A stretch of DNA of 64,000 nt from the NCBI RefSeq assembly GCF_003319105.1, contig NZ_QOHH01000015.1, positions 23,919 to 87,918 of the forward strand, in the 5' to 3' direction. The translations under genes and the position numbers were made by a program. Numbering within the stretch: the first letter of the stretch is position 1; each line of letters begins with the position of its first letter. Source of the stretch: Blastococcus sp. TF02-09 (lineage in GTDB: Bacteria; Actinomycetota; Actinomycetes; Mycobacteriales; Geodermatophilaceae). The notes below the pieces were generated by a model. It was not told where the DNA came from. It searched no databases and saw only the letters and a program-made list of their open reading frames with translations. This document shows, in pieces, positions 17,565-28,083 of this stretch.

Positions 17565-17750
17565 TCAGTTGGGCCGCAGCTCTTGGGCGGCGACGGACCG
17601 GAGGACATCGGAAGGGATGAAGTCAGGGGCGGAAGTCTGTGCCCGGATCGCCTCGTCGCGGCGATCAGCGAGCCGCATGCCTCGACCCATCAGCCAGCCG
17701 GCTGGGGCCGCCAGCCCCGTCCACGCTGCGGCGAGCAGCATCCAAGTCAT
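17565..17750 (-). CDS. Tiny single-pass membrane protein, M-x-W type
   Basis: 61 residues from ATG 17748-17750. It has one membrane helix (residues 3-21), then GRGMRLADRRDEAIRA and a short polar tail. It closely resembles the N-terminus of the larger membrane protein at 23656 (GKGMRLAD) and the tiny proteins at 21478 and 41201, all starting M-x-W with a basic/acidic patch just after the helix. The ribosome site is weak. Role unknown; the position beside the tyrosine phosphatase gene and inside envelope loci suggests a link to glycan export or assembly. Without the similarity to the other copies I would not have called it. Confidence 0.55.
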   Translation of the reverse strand: MTWMLLAAAWTGLAAPAGWLMGRGMRLADRRDEAIRAQTSAPDFIPSDVLRSVAAQELRPN

Positions 17751-17890
17751 GAGACATGTCTACGGTGCGCCGTGGCCTCATCACTATCTGCCACGCAGAC
17801 ACAATCTGCTGAAGGGAACGTCCCGTCACTGGTCACCCTGACGGGTTGGGGCCTGGTCTCGCGACCCTCTTGCCCGCTCACACTGGTCAG

Positions 17891-18538
17891 GTGAGCGCGT
17901 CGCTAGAGGATCCTTCGTTCCGGATCCTGTTCGTTTGCACCGGCAACATCTGCCGGTCGGCGTTCGCGCAGCGGCTCGGGCGCGAGTGGCTGCGTGAGGC
18001 CCTCGGTGAGAAGGCCGATGCATTCGACATCTCCAGCGCCGGCACGCGAGCCGTTGTCGGCTCGGCGATGCACCCCGACACCGCCCTCGCTCTGCGCGGG
18101 ATCGGCGTGGAAGCCGGCGAGTTCCGGGCCCGCCAGCTCATTGCGGCGCACCCGGCCGTGTCCGATCTCGTCCTCACAATGACGCAGTCGCACCGCAGGC
18201 ACGTCCTCGGCCTCGCCCCCCGCGCGCTCGCGCGAACGTTCACGCTCCGCGAGGCAGCGGCCCTGGTCGACCTCCTCGACGAGTCGCCGGCCGAGCCGAG
18301 CGACGACTTCGCCGGTCGCGCCCGCGACCTGGTCGCTGCGCTGGCCGATGCCCGCTCCCGTCGGGAAAGGGGCGGGGACGACGACGTCCCGGACCCGATC
18401 AACCAGGCCCCCGAGGTGCACGAGTATGCGGGCGAGTTGATCGTCGACGCGCTGCTCCCGCTGCTCCGCCGTCTGGTAGGCGAGCGCACGACTGCGTCCG
18501 CGGAGGCTGCTGTGCAGGATGCGACTGCGGGCGGCTGA
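17891..18538 (+). CDS. Low-molecular-weight protein tyrosine phosphatase
   Basis: 215-residue LMW-PTP. The phosphate loop C-T-G-N-I-C-R-S is at about residues 19-26 (FVCTGNICRS), and the DP loop is replaced in position by DVPDPINQ near residue 173. The usual family length is about 150; the extra residues sit before the DP loop and at the C-terminus. It should dephosphorylate the BY-kinase at 3410; such pairs control chain length in many Wzy systems. GTG 17891 is chosen because it begins just before the conserved strand. The two genes bracket the whole cassette. Confidence 0.85.
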   Translation: MSASLEDPSFRILFVCTGNICRSAFAQRLGREWLREALGEKADAFDISSAGTRAVVGSAMHPDTALALRGIGVEAGEFRARQLIAAHPAVSDLVLTMTQSHRRHVLGLAPRALARTFTLREAAALVDLLDESPAEPSDDFAGRARDLVAALADARSRRERGGDDDVPDPINQAPEVHEYAGELIVDALLPLLRRLVGERTTASAEAAVQDATAGG

Positions 18539-18666
18539 CGACCAGGCGCCAGGCGGCGTCTCATCCCCTCAGAAGAACCTGGCATGGCTTAATCACAACG
18601 GCGGTGCCCGCCGGCGTCGATGAGCTCGTCCTCGCCGCCGTTTCAGTGGGATGGAGCCTGGCACCG

Positions 18667-19812
18667 TCAGCGCGGAACGTCGGGCAGTGATTCGTCGCTG
18701 AACTCGTCGGCGTTGCGGGCCAGTGAGTCGCTGCGGAGGTACTCCCACATGCGCTCACCGGAGGTGTTGTCCAGGTAGACCACGCTGGCCGGCCCCTCCA
18801 TCCCGGTGCCCAGCACGGGTGCGGTGAAGTACCCGACCTCATCAGGGGTCAGCCCGCGCAGGGAGTACGCCAAGCGCAACAGGTCGGTGTTGCTGAGGCT
18901 GTCGTCGATCGTCACCGCGCTGGTGACCGTCCGCATGGCGGAGTCGAGGCGTCCAGGGTCGGTGAACGTATCGGCGGTGAAGAGCTTGCTGAACATCGCC
19001 TTGAGGTACTGCTGCTGCCGCTTGACCCGGTCGAAGTCGCCACCGGGCAGGTTCTTGCGCTGCGCCAGGTAGACGCGAGCTTGCTCTCCGTCGAGATGGT
19101 TGACGCCGGCGGTGAAGGTGGAGTTCCCGTTGGTGGTTGTCTCGGCGACCACGACGTCGACACCGCCTAGGTCGTCGGTGACCTGAATCAGGCCCTCGAA
19201 GTCGATGACGACATAGTGATCGATACGCACCTGCGTCAGTTGCTCGACGGTCTCGATGAGTAGTGACGGACCCCCGAACGCATAGCTCGCGTTGATCTTG
19301 TTGAGGCCGCGTCCGGGGATGTCCACCCATGAGTCGCGGGGGATGGAGACCAGCTGGGCGTGCTCGCGGTCGGCGGAGAAGCGCGCGATCATGATCGCGT
19401 CCGAGCGACCCCCGGGATCCACACCCTGCTCGCCCTCGCTCCGCGTGTCCGAGCCGACCAGCAGAATGGTCACCGGGTCTCCGCTGCCGGTGGCGGGGGT
19501 GGCCGGAGCGGGACGCGCCTCGGCGTCGAGATCCTGGAAGACGTCCTCGACCCGATCGATGTTGCCCGCCCAGCGCTCGGTGAGAAACCAGAGGCCGCCG
19601 CCGACAGTCAAGGCGATGACCATGGCCAGGGTGCCGACGGCGATCAGAACCCGCTTCAGCGTCCGTAGCCGGTGTGGGGGAGCGGCCGGCTCGTCGTTGA
19701 ATAGGGACGGCTCACTCAAGGATGCATCAGCGGCTTCGCCAGCATGCTCAGCTGCGCGATCGACCTCGGGCTCGGCGCCCGTGTGGCGCTCGCCGTCGTC
19801 TTCGGTGCTCAC
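18667..19812 (-). CDS. LytR-CpsA-Psr (LCP) glycan ligase
   Basis: 381-residue membrane-anchored enzyme starting at GTG 19812 with a GGGAG ribosome site. After a ~55-residue acidic cytoplasmic tail there is one membrane helix (about 57-79) and an external LCP domain with ILLVGSDTR, GRSDAIMIARF, VSIPRDSWVDIPG and NKINASYAFGG. These hold the Arg and Asp residues that bind the polyprenyl pyrophosphate. LCP enzymes attach undecaprenyl-linked polymers to peptidoglycan (or arabinogalactan in relatives). It is the probable anchor enzyme for the polymer made between 3.4 and 17 kb. Confidence 0.9.
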   Translation of the reverse strand: MSTEDDGERHTGAEPEVDRAAEHAGEAADASLSEPSLFNDEPAAPPHRLRTLKRVLIAVGTLAMVIALTVGGGLWFLTERWAGNIDRVEDVFQDLDAEARPAPATPATGSGDPVTILLVGSDTRSEGEQGVDPGGRSDAIMIARFSADREHAQLVSIPRDSWVDIPGRGLNKINASYAFGGPSLLIETVEQLTQVRIDHYVVIDFEGLIQVTDDLGGVDVVVAETTTNGNSTFTAGVNHLDGEQARVYLAQRKNLPGGDFDRVKRQQQYLKAMFSKLFTADTFTDPGRLDSAMRTVTSAVTIDDSLSNTDLLRLAYSLRGLTPDEVGYFTAPVLGTGMEGPASVVYLDNTSGERMWEYLRSDSLARNADEFSDESLPDVPR

Positions 19813-20062
19813 GCCGGACTCCCGTCGTCCCTGGTAGGAGACTTACGGTACGGCGGCGGGCCTACGAAAGGGGACCCCTCGCCACCCCAAGAGGGTGACG
19901 CACCGAGCCTGATTGACCTGCGTAACCGGCTTCTGTCCGGGCCTGTTCACGCTCGCCGTCTGCACCGGCTGGCCTTGTAGCGAGCGCACGCTCTACCGTC
20001 CGGTGAAACTTCGCAGAGCTGAGTCCTGCGTTTGCACCATGTCATCCGCGAACGGAGCACGA
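19813..20062. promoter_or_regulatory. Divergent promoter region lcp / ugd
   Basis: 250 bases between the leftward LCP gene and the rightward UDP-glucose dehydrogenase. On the minus strand TACCGT (19846-19851) is a good actinobacterial -10 about 34 bases before the LCP start. On the plus strand TACCGT at 19994-19999 is a similar -10 about 64 bases before ugd. No convincing -35 boxes. Confidence 0.4.
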
Positions 20063-21382
20063 ATGAAGATCTCGGTCATCGGCTGCGGCTACCTCGGTGC
20101 CGTGCACGCGGCCTCGATGGCCGAGCTTGGCCATGACGTCGTGGGCATCGACGTCGACGGTCCCAAGATCGAGTCGCTGTCTCAGGCCAAGGCCCCCTTT
20201 TACGAGCCCGGCTTCGAGGAGTTGCTCGACCGCACGCTGGAAACCGGGCGGCTGCGGTTCAGCACCGACTTCGGCGATGCTGCGGGCTCGTCGGTCCACT
20301 TCGTCTGCGTGGGCACCCCGCAGAAACGCGGGGAGTACGCGGCGGACATGCGCTACGTCCAGGGCGCGGTCGAGTCGCTGCTGGGCGTGCTCCGTCCGGG
20401 CGAGCTCGTCGTGGGCAAGTCCACGGTCCCGGTCGGCACCGCTGCAGTATTGGCGGAGCTGGTGACCAGCAAGATCCCGGGCGCCCTTCTTGCCTGGAAC
20501 CCCGAGTTTCTTCGTGAGGGCTTTGCCGTCCAGGACACCTTGCAGCCCGACCGCCTCGTCTACGGGCTTCCTGCGGGCGAGGACGGGGCTACCGCGAGGG
20601 CGCTGCTCGACGAGGTCTACGCGAGCATCGTCGAGCGGGGAACGCCGAAGGTGGAGAGCGACTACGCCACCGCCGAGATGGTGAAGACAGCGGCCAACTC
20701 GTTCCTGGCCACCAAGATCTCGTTCATCAACGCGATGGCCGAGCTGTGCGAGGCGACCGGGGCAGATGTGAAGCTGCTGGCCGACGCCATCGGCTACGAC
20801 GACCGGATCGGGCGAAAGTTCCTCAACGCCGGGCTCGGCTTCGGCGGGGGCTGCCTGCCCAAGGACATCCGGGCGTTCATGGCCCGCGCCGGGGAGCTGG
20901 GCGCGGATCAGGCGCTGACGTTCCTGCGTGAGGTGGACAACATCAACATGCGCCGCCGGATCCGCATGGTGGAGCTGGCGCGGGAGGTCTGCGACGGCTC
21001 GCTGCTGGGCAAGCGGGTGGCGGTGCTGGGGGCGGCGTTCAAGCCGGACAGCGACGACATCCGCGATTCGCCGGCGCTGAACGTCGCCGCGCAGCTGCAG
21101 CTGCAGGGCGCGGTCGTGCAGGTGACCGATCCGGCGGCAGGGGGCAACATCCGCCGCAGCTGGCCGCAGCTCGACGTCGTCGACACGGCCGAAGAGGCCG
21201 CACACCGGGCCGACGCGGTGCTGCTACTCACCGAGTGGAAGCAGTACCGCGAGCTCGACCCCGTCGCCTTCGGCGAGGTCGTAGCGCAGAAGCGGGTGCT
21301 CGACGGTCGCAACGCCCTCGATCGTGACGCCTGGACCGCTGCCGGCTGGAGCTACCGGGCGTTGGGCCGGCGCGCGGGCTGA
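20063..21382 (+). CDS. ugd: UDP-glucose 6-dehydrogenase
   Basis: 439-residue NAD-dependent dehydrogenase oxidising UDP-glucose to UDP-glucuronate. It has the N-terminal GCGYLGAVHA NAD motif, FVCVGTPQ, AWNPEFLREGFA, the catalytic cysteine in GFGGGCLPKD and the C-terminal FKPDSDDIRDSPALNV. ATG 20063 is just before the first beta strand. It would feed uronic acid to the first polymer through the epimerase at 9456. A fragment matching its last 32 residues occurs again at 24535. Confidence 0.93.
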   Translation: MKISVIGCGYLGAVHAASMAELGHDVVGIDVDGPKIESLSQAKAPFYEPGFEELLDRTLETGRLRFSTDFGDAAGSSVHFVCVGTPQKRGEYAADMRYVQGAVESLLGVLRPGELVVGKSTVPVGTAAVLAELVTSKIPGALLAWNPEFLREGFAVQDTLQPDRLVYGLPAGEDGATARALLDEVYASIVERGTPKVESDYATAEMVKTAANSFLATKISFINAMAELCEATGADVKLLADAIGYDDRIGRKFLNAGLGFGGGCLPKDIRAFMARAGELGADQALTFLREVDNINMRRRIRMVELAREVCDGSLLGKRVAVLGAAFKPDSDDIRDSPALNVAAQLQLQGAVVQVTDPAAGGNIRRSWPQLDVVDTAEEAAHRADAVLLLTEWKQYRELDPVAFGEVVAQKRVLDGRNALDRDAWTAAGWSYRALGRRAG

Positions 21383-21477
21383 GCGTCGCCGGGCGACAGC
21401 TCCGCCCAACACCCACCGAGCAGTTCGCCACTCTTTCGGTGTTGCAGCGACTCGGGAATCGGCGTTCGAATGGCTAC

Positions 21478-21594
21478 ATGGAGTGGGCGGTATGGGCGCT
21501 CGGGCTCCTCTTCGCCGCGGTTGCGGCCGGGCTCGCGCTTGGCCGTCTCCTGCGCCGGGCAGACCGCCGCGACCGACGGCGAGAGGGTGACTGA
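21478..21594 (+). CDS. Tiny membrane protein, M-x-W type (38 aa)
   Basis: A 38-codon frame from ATG 21478 to TGA 21592-21594. One membrane helix starting MEWAVWALGLLFAAVAAG is followed by GRLLRRADRRDRRREGD. It matches the layout of the tiny proteins at 17565 and 41201: Trp at position 3, a helix, then G-R, a basic run, (A)D-R-D and a charged tail. It is isolated between ugd and rmlB. The ribosome site is weak, so expression is unproven. The helix plus the shared pattern makes it more than chance, in my judgement. Confidence 0.5.
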   Translation: MEWAVWALGLLFAAVAAGLALGRLLRRADRRDRRREGD

Positions 21595-21636
21595 CCCGCG
21601 GGCGACGGGATTCCCGCCTCGGGCATCTACGGTTAG

Positions 21637-23558
<1,922 letters not shown>

Positions 23559-23655
23559 ACGCGCGCGGCGGGTCGGGTGAGGTCGCTGGGACGGAAACGC
23601 ACTCATCCGTGACGGGCTAGTCACGTTCCGGTCCCCGCCTGACGATGATGATCTC

Positions 23656-24519
23656 GTGACGTGGGCATGGATTCTGGGCGGGCTGGCGCTGTGGCTGGTG
23701 GTCGCAGTCGCAGGTGGCATCGTGCTCGGCAAGGGCATGCGCCTGGCCGATCAGCACGCGCAGCACCCGTCGCTGCTCACCACGGCCAACTTGCCCGTCG
23801 CCGCCGCTCCGCGGGTGCCAGCTGCCCGCCGTCGCGCGATCCCGCTGCCGCCGGTCGGTATCGGCCTCGCGGCGCTCGCCGTGGCGCTGATGACGGCCGG
23901 GTACATCGTCCGGCTCACCGGCTCGACGGGGCCGGTGGCCCGAGCGCTGGACATGGACGCTCCCTACGCAGCGCCGCGCATGTTCGTCGCCGCACTCTTC
24001 GCCTTCGCCGCCGTCGCCGCCGTCGTCGGCGCCGCCCGCACGCCCACCCGACGCACCTGGTGGCTGGCCGTCTCTCTGGTTGCCGCGCTGATTGCCACGG
24101 TCAAGGTTGGCGGCACGGTGCACGTCGAGGGCATGCGGGTCCTGCGCGACGGACTCGGCGATGCGGGAGCTATCGCCGCCAGCGTACTGATTGCCGCAGC
24201 CGTCGTCGCCGGACTCTGGGTGCTTACCCGCACCGAGCGCCGTGACCGCCGCCGCGTGCTGGGCACGCTCGCCCTCTACGCCGGGGCTTCGGTCGGGCTG
24301 TCAGCCGTCTCGACGGTCGTGCCTGCCGGCTGGGCGGCCACCGCCACCTACCTTGAGGAGTCGGGCGAGGCGCTGGCTGCCGTCGCCTTCCTCGTCGGTG
24401 TCGTCGTCGGTGTCGCGCCGCGCCTGGTGCTGCCGGCGGCTTGGGCCCTGAGGCGGTCTACTGACGTCGAGACCGTGACCGTCAACGACGTGCTGCCCGG
24501 CCGCGCCGCCCCGCGCTGA
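23656..24519 (+). CDS. Multi-pass membrane protein with M-x-W N-terminal motif
   Basis: 287 residues with about seven hydrophobic segments. The first 33 residues (helix, then GKGMRLADQHAQ) are like the tiny protein at 17565 (GRGMRLADRRD). The rest begins after a basic Pro-rich linker (residues 55-68) and looks like a separate six-helix domain: ALMTAGYIVRLTGSTG and GGTVHVEGMRVLRDGLGD are notable, with His and Glu inside the membrane region. I do not recognise the family. GTG 23656 follows rmlD by 97 bases. It could be a fusion of the tiny membrane module with a DUF-type membrane domain. Confidence 0.65.
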   Translation: MTWAWILGGLALWLVVAVAGGIVLGKGMRLADQHAQHPSLLTTANLPVAAAPRVPAARRRAIPLPPVGIGLAALAVALMTAGYIVRLTGSTGPVARALDMDAPYAAPRMFVAALFAFAAVAAVVGAARTPTRRTWWLAVSLVAALIATVKVGGTVHVEGMRVLRDGLGDAGAIAASVLIAAAVVAGLWVLTRTERRDRRRVLGTLALYAGASVGLSAVSTVVPAGWAATATYLEESGEALAAVAFLVGVVVGVAPRLVLPAAWALRRSTDVETVTVNDVLPGRAAPR

Positions 24520-24534
24520 GCTGCCGGTCCGGTC

Positions 24535-24630
24535 CAGAAGCGGGTGCTCGACGGCCGCAACGCCCTCGACCGCGACGCCTGGACCGCCGCCGGCTGGAGC
24601 TACCGGGCCCTGGGGCGCCGCGCGGGGTAG
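24535..24630 (+). pseudogene. Leftover 3' end of a second ugd
   Basis: 32 codons, from CAG 24535 to TAG 24628-24630, encode QKRVLDGRNALDRDAWTAAG and then WSYRALGRRAG. This equals the final residues of the UDP-glucose dehydrogenase ending at 21382. The DNA differs mainly at third positions and near the stop, so it is a diverged copy, not a recent duplicate. Nothing of the rest of ugd is present. It has no start of its own and lies between two unrelated genes. Confidence 0.85.
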
Positions 24631-24642
24631 CGCGCCGCCGGC

Positions 24643-26889
24643 TCAGAAGGCCGCGAGCGCCCGCTGGGTCGGCGTGAACGCACGGGCGGCGAACCGGTCG
24701 TGCTCCAGCGGCGGCGCGAACGCGTAGCCCTGGCCCTGCTCCACCCCGTGGGCGAGGAGCCGCTCGTGCTGGACCGCGGTCTCGATGCCCTCCGCCAGCA
24801 CCGTGATCCCGAGGCACCCGGCCATGAGCACGACGCCGCGCAGCAGGTCCGACGTCTCCTCGTGCCGCAGCTCCTCCACCAGCGAGCGGTCGATCTTCAG
24901 CGTGCTGATGGGGTAGCGGCGGACGTACTCGAGCGAGGTGTAGCCGACGCCGAAGTCGTCCAGGCTGACGTGCACGCCCATCGCCGCCAGCCGGGACAGC
25001 GGGGCGACCCCCGCGGTCGACGGCAGCTCCTCGTGCTCGGTGATCTCCAGGTGCAGCCGCGTGGGATCGATGCCCGAGGCGGCCAGGGCGGATCGCACGC
25101 GGTCGTCCAGCCCGGGGTCCAGCATGCTCGACCGGCCGAGGTTCACGCTCATGAACAGCCGCCGCGAGCTCGCCCGGTCCCACGTGGCGAGCTGGGCCAG
25201 CGCCGCGATCAGCACCTGCTCGTCGATCCGGGCGGCCAGCCCGTGCTCCTCGGCCAGGCCGAGGAAGGCGTCCGGCGCGAGCAGCCCGCGCTCGGGGTGG
25301 CGCCAGCGGACCAGCGCCTCGCAGCCGAGCACCGCGCCGTCGGCCAGGGCCACCAGCGGCTGGTAGCGCAGCTCCAGGCTCCCGGCGTCGGTGCCACCGG
25401 CCAGCAGCCGCCGCAGGTCCTCGGCGATGGACAGCCGGCCGAGGACGTCCTCGCGCATCCGCTGGGAGAAGCAGGCGACCGCAGCGCGGCCGGTGGTCTT
25501 GACCGAGTAGAGGGCGACGTCGGCGTCGGCCAGCGACTCGGTCAGCTGCGAGGCCGCGTGCAGCTCCGTCCAGCCCGCGCTCACCGTCACGGCCTGGGGG
25601 TGCCGCGCCAGCGGCGTCTCCAGGACGAAGGGCTCGCGGAACACCGCGTGCAGCAGCTCGTCCGGGCTCGGGGCTCCGGGGGTCAGGAGCAGGACGAACT
25701 CGTCGCCACCGGACCGCGCCACCGTGCCCCGCGCGCCGACGGCGGAACGCAGCCGCGTGCCGACGGCGACCAGCAGCCGGTCCCCGGTCTCGTGCCCGAA
25801 CGTGTCGTTGACGTGCTTGAAGTGGTCGAGGTCCATCAGGCACACCCGCCCGACCGGCCCCGGCCCGGACGCCGAGCCCGCCAGCAGCGCGTCGAAGGCC
25901 TGGCTGAGTCCCCGGCGGTTGGCCAGGGAGGTCAGCGGGTCCTGCGTCGCCCGCCGCTCGCTGCTGCGCACGGCCTGGGCTCCGCGGAGGACGGCCAGCA
26001 CACCGACCAGCGCGGCGACGGAGAGGTAGGCCCACGTCGGCAGGCGCTGGCCCAGCCCGGCCCCGCCGATCGCGTAGAGGGCGCCCGGGATGAGCGCCAG
26101 CGGCGCCAGGCCCAGCAGCCGCGCCGACTCGCTCCGGCGGTGCTGCAGCAGCGCGGGGGTGAAGACCACCGCCATGCTCGGCTGCACCGCGGCGCACGCG
26201 TAGAGCAGGGCCGCGGCGGTCCAGAGGACGGCGAGGCCGTCGTCGGGCAGGACGAAGCGGACGCCGTCCATGGTGCCCAGGGCGTCGCAGAGGGCGGTGG
26301 AGAGCGCCGCCGCGATCAGCAGGGCGCCGCTGGCGCCGAGGTGGTGCCGCGAGGCGGCGAACCGCAGGAGCAGGCAGGCGAGGACGACGTCGACCGGCGC
26401 GACGACCGCGGCCCAGGTGTGCGTCGGGTCGCCGAGACTCGCGGCGGTGGCGACGACCTGCGCGACGCCCAGGGCGACCACGGCGCCGACGACGTACTGG
26501 TCGGCCCGGCGTCCGAAGGCCTCGGCCCGGGTCCGCTGCGGTCGCGGCGCGCCGGCCGCCCGGCGACGGCGGACGAAGATCGAGGCGATGAGCCCGATCG
26601 CGACCACCAGGCCGCACTGGGTCAGCGCGGAGGCCGCGAGCTCGGCGCCGGGGTCGGCCACCAGGTCGAGCATGCCCGCGGCCCAGAACCCCAGCATCGC
26701 CGCCACCGCCAGCCACGGCAGCAGCGGGCGGGGACGGTGCACGACGATCCCCACGACGGGGACGACGACGGCGGCGACCGCCACCAGGACCACGGTCGGC
26801 ACCCGGGTGGGGGCCGCGCTCGTCAGGGCGACGACGGTCAGCAGCACAGCGGCTGTGAGCCGGACGTCGAGCCGACGGTGCAGAGGCAT
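24643..26889 (-). CDS. Membrane GGDEF-EAL cyclic-di-GMP protein
   Basis: 748 residues starting at ATG 26889. About ten hydrophobic segments (residues 10-300) form a membrane sensor. A GGDEF domain follows (NRRGLSQAFD, MDLDHFKHVNDTFGHETGD, RSGGDEFVLLL), then an EAL domain (CEALVRWRHP, LHLEITEHEE, LDDFGVGYTSLEYV, TLKIDRSLV, VLAEGIET). The GGDEF signature is intact and most EAL metal ligands are present, so both synthase and phosphodiesterase activity are possible. Cyclic-di-GMP often controls exopolysaccharide output. It sits between two glycan loci, reading away from the first. Confidence 0.92.
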   Translation of the reverse strand: MPLHRRLDVRLTAAVLLTVVALTSAAPTRVPTVVLVAVAAVVVPVVGIVVHRPRPLLPWLAVAAMLGFWAAGMLDLVADPGAELAASALTQCGLVVAIGLIASIFVRRRRAAGAPRPQRTRAEAFGRRADQYVVGAVVALGVAQVVATAASLGDPTHTWAAVVAPVDVVLACLLLRFAASRHHLGASGALLIAAALSTALCDALGTMDGVRFVLPDDGLAVLWTAAALLYACAAVQPSMAVVFTPALLQHRRSESARLLGLAPLALIPGALYAIGGAGLGQRLPTWAYLSVAALVGVLAVLRGAQAVRSSERRATQDPLTSLANRRGLSQAFDALLAGSASGPGPVGRVCLMDLDHFKHVNDTFGHETGDRLLVAVGTRLRSAVGARGTVARSGGDEFVLLLTPGAPSPDELLHAVFREPFVLETPLARHPQAVTVSAGWTELHAASQLTESLADADVALYSVKTTGRAAVACFSQRMREDVLGRLSIAEDLRRLLAGGTDAGSLELRYQPLVALADGAVLGCEALVRWRHPERGLLAPDAFLGLAEEHGLAARIDEQVLIAALAQLATWDRASSRRLFMSVNLGRSSMLDPGLDDRVRSALAASGIDPTRLHLEITEHEELPSTAGVAPLSRLAAMGVHVSLDDFGVGYTSLEYVRRYPISTLKIDRSLVEELRHEETSDLLRGVVLMAGCLGITVLAEGIETAVQHERLLAHGVEQGQGYAFAPPLEHDRFAARAFTPTQRALAAF

Positions 26890-27018
26890 GAGTTACGGAA
26901 CGGCACGGGAACGCAGCTTCTTGACGGGTGTGCGGCGCGTGTCACCTGCAAGGATTAGATCGCACGCAATCGAAGGCACGGGCGGGTCGACGCCGGAGGC
27001 GCCACCGCGGGGCAGCGG

Positions 27019-28083
27019 TCAGCGCGGGGAGCCGGCGTACACGGCGACGAGCGCGGCGCGCTGGTCCGCCTCGGTGTTGCCCGCCAGGTGCGCCGACCAC
27101 CGCGAGACGTTCGCCTTCGCCGCCGGCACGTCGGTCAGGCAGGCCAGGGCGCCCGCGACGTCGTCCGCACCCGTCAGGGTCAGTTCGGACGGCACGTCGG
27201 CGAAGCTCGGCAGCCGGCGCACCAGGGTGGGCACGCCCAGGGCGGTGGCCTCGGCGACCATCAGCGGGAAGCCCTCCCACAGCGCCGAGTGCAGGTACAG
27301 GTCCGCGGCCGCGAGCGCCGGCAGCGCCTCGGCGCGGGGCAGCCAGCCGGACACCGCCACGCCCCCCGCCTCCAGTGCGGCGCGGGCGGTCGGGTCGCCG
27401 TCGCCCAGCCAGACGGCGCGCAGCCGCGGCAGCCGGGTCCGCAGCAGCCCGACGAACCGCAGGAAGAAGTCGGGGTCCTTCTGCGCCGAGAGCCGGCCGC
27501 CACCGACCACCAGGAGGTCGCCGGGCTCGCGCTCCGCGCGTACGGGGACGACAGCGGGCGCGATGTTCGGCACCAGGTAGCGCGGGGCGCGGTGGGTCGG
27601 CCACGCCGAGAGCTCCTGCTCGCGGGGGGAGCAGGCCGCGAAGGCCGACGTGTTGACCGCCAGCAGCGCCTCGGCCAGCCAGAAGGCGCCGCGCACCGGC
27701 GCGGCGACGTCCCGGCGCTCGAAGGCGTAGCAGTGCGGGGTGTAGACGATGCGGTGCCGGGTGCGGGCCACGGCGAGCCGCGCGTACCCGCCCCCGTGGC
27801 TGGAGTGCGCGTGCACGACGTCCGGACGCAGCGCCCGCACCACCTCACGGACGCGCCGCACCTTGGCCCGGTGCGAGCCGGTCATCTCGGCGGTGCTCGC
27901 GAAGTCGGCCTGCTCGGCGAGGTCGCCCTCGCCGTCCACCGGGGTGCCCGAGAGCAGGTGGTGCTCCACCTCGGGCAGCGAGCGGGTGTACTGCGCGATC
28001 GCCGAGCCCACCCCGCTGCTGAACTTCTGCACGACGTGCAGCACCCGGGTGCCGGTGACGTCGTCCAGGGGCCCGGACGTCAC
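27019..28083 (-). CDS. GT4-family glycosyltransferase
   Basis: 354 residues from GTG 28083, which overlaps the stop of the upstream sugar transferase. The GT-B fold shows RVLHVVQKFSSGVGSAIAQY, DVVHAHSSHGGGYARLAVA, VVGGGRLSAQKDPDFFLRF and ALWEGFPLMVAEATALGVPT. It most likely adds the second sugar after the initiating sugar phosphate is loaded by its partner. The same open frame extends upstream through the sugar transferase gene, but there it is only a shadow. Confidence 0.88.
   Translation of the reverse strand: MTSGPLDDVTGTRVLHVVQKFSSGVGSAIAQYTRSLPEVEHHLLSGTPVDGEGDLAEQADFASTAEMTGSHRAKVRRVREVVRALRPDVVHAHSSHGGGYARLAVARTRHRIVYTPHCYAFERRDVAAPVRGAFWLAEALLAVNTSAFAACSPREQELSAWPTHRAPRYLVPNIAPAVVPVRAEREPGDLLVVGGGRLSAQKDPDFFLRFVGLLRTRLPRLRAVWLGDGDPTARAALEAGGVAVSGWLPRAEALPALAAADLYLHSALWEGFPLMVAEATALGVPTLVRRLPSFADVPSELTLTGADDVAGALACLTDVPAAKANVSRWSAHLAGNTEADQRAALVAVYAGSPR

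Noticed and set aside
24482..26716. 744-residue leftward frame
   Set aside because: It runs on the same strand as the GGDEF-EAL gene in another frame. The product is Arg/Gly/Ala/Pro-rich and has no motifs.
24700..26958. 752-residue rightward frame
   Set aside because: It is antisense to the GGDEF-EAL gene and composed almost only of Arg, Gln, Gly, His, Val and Asp.
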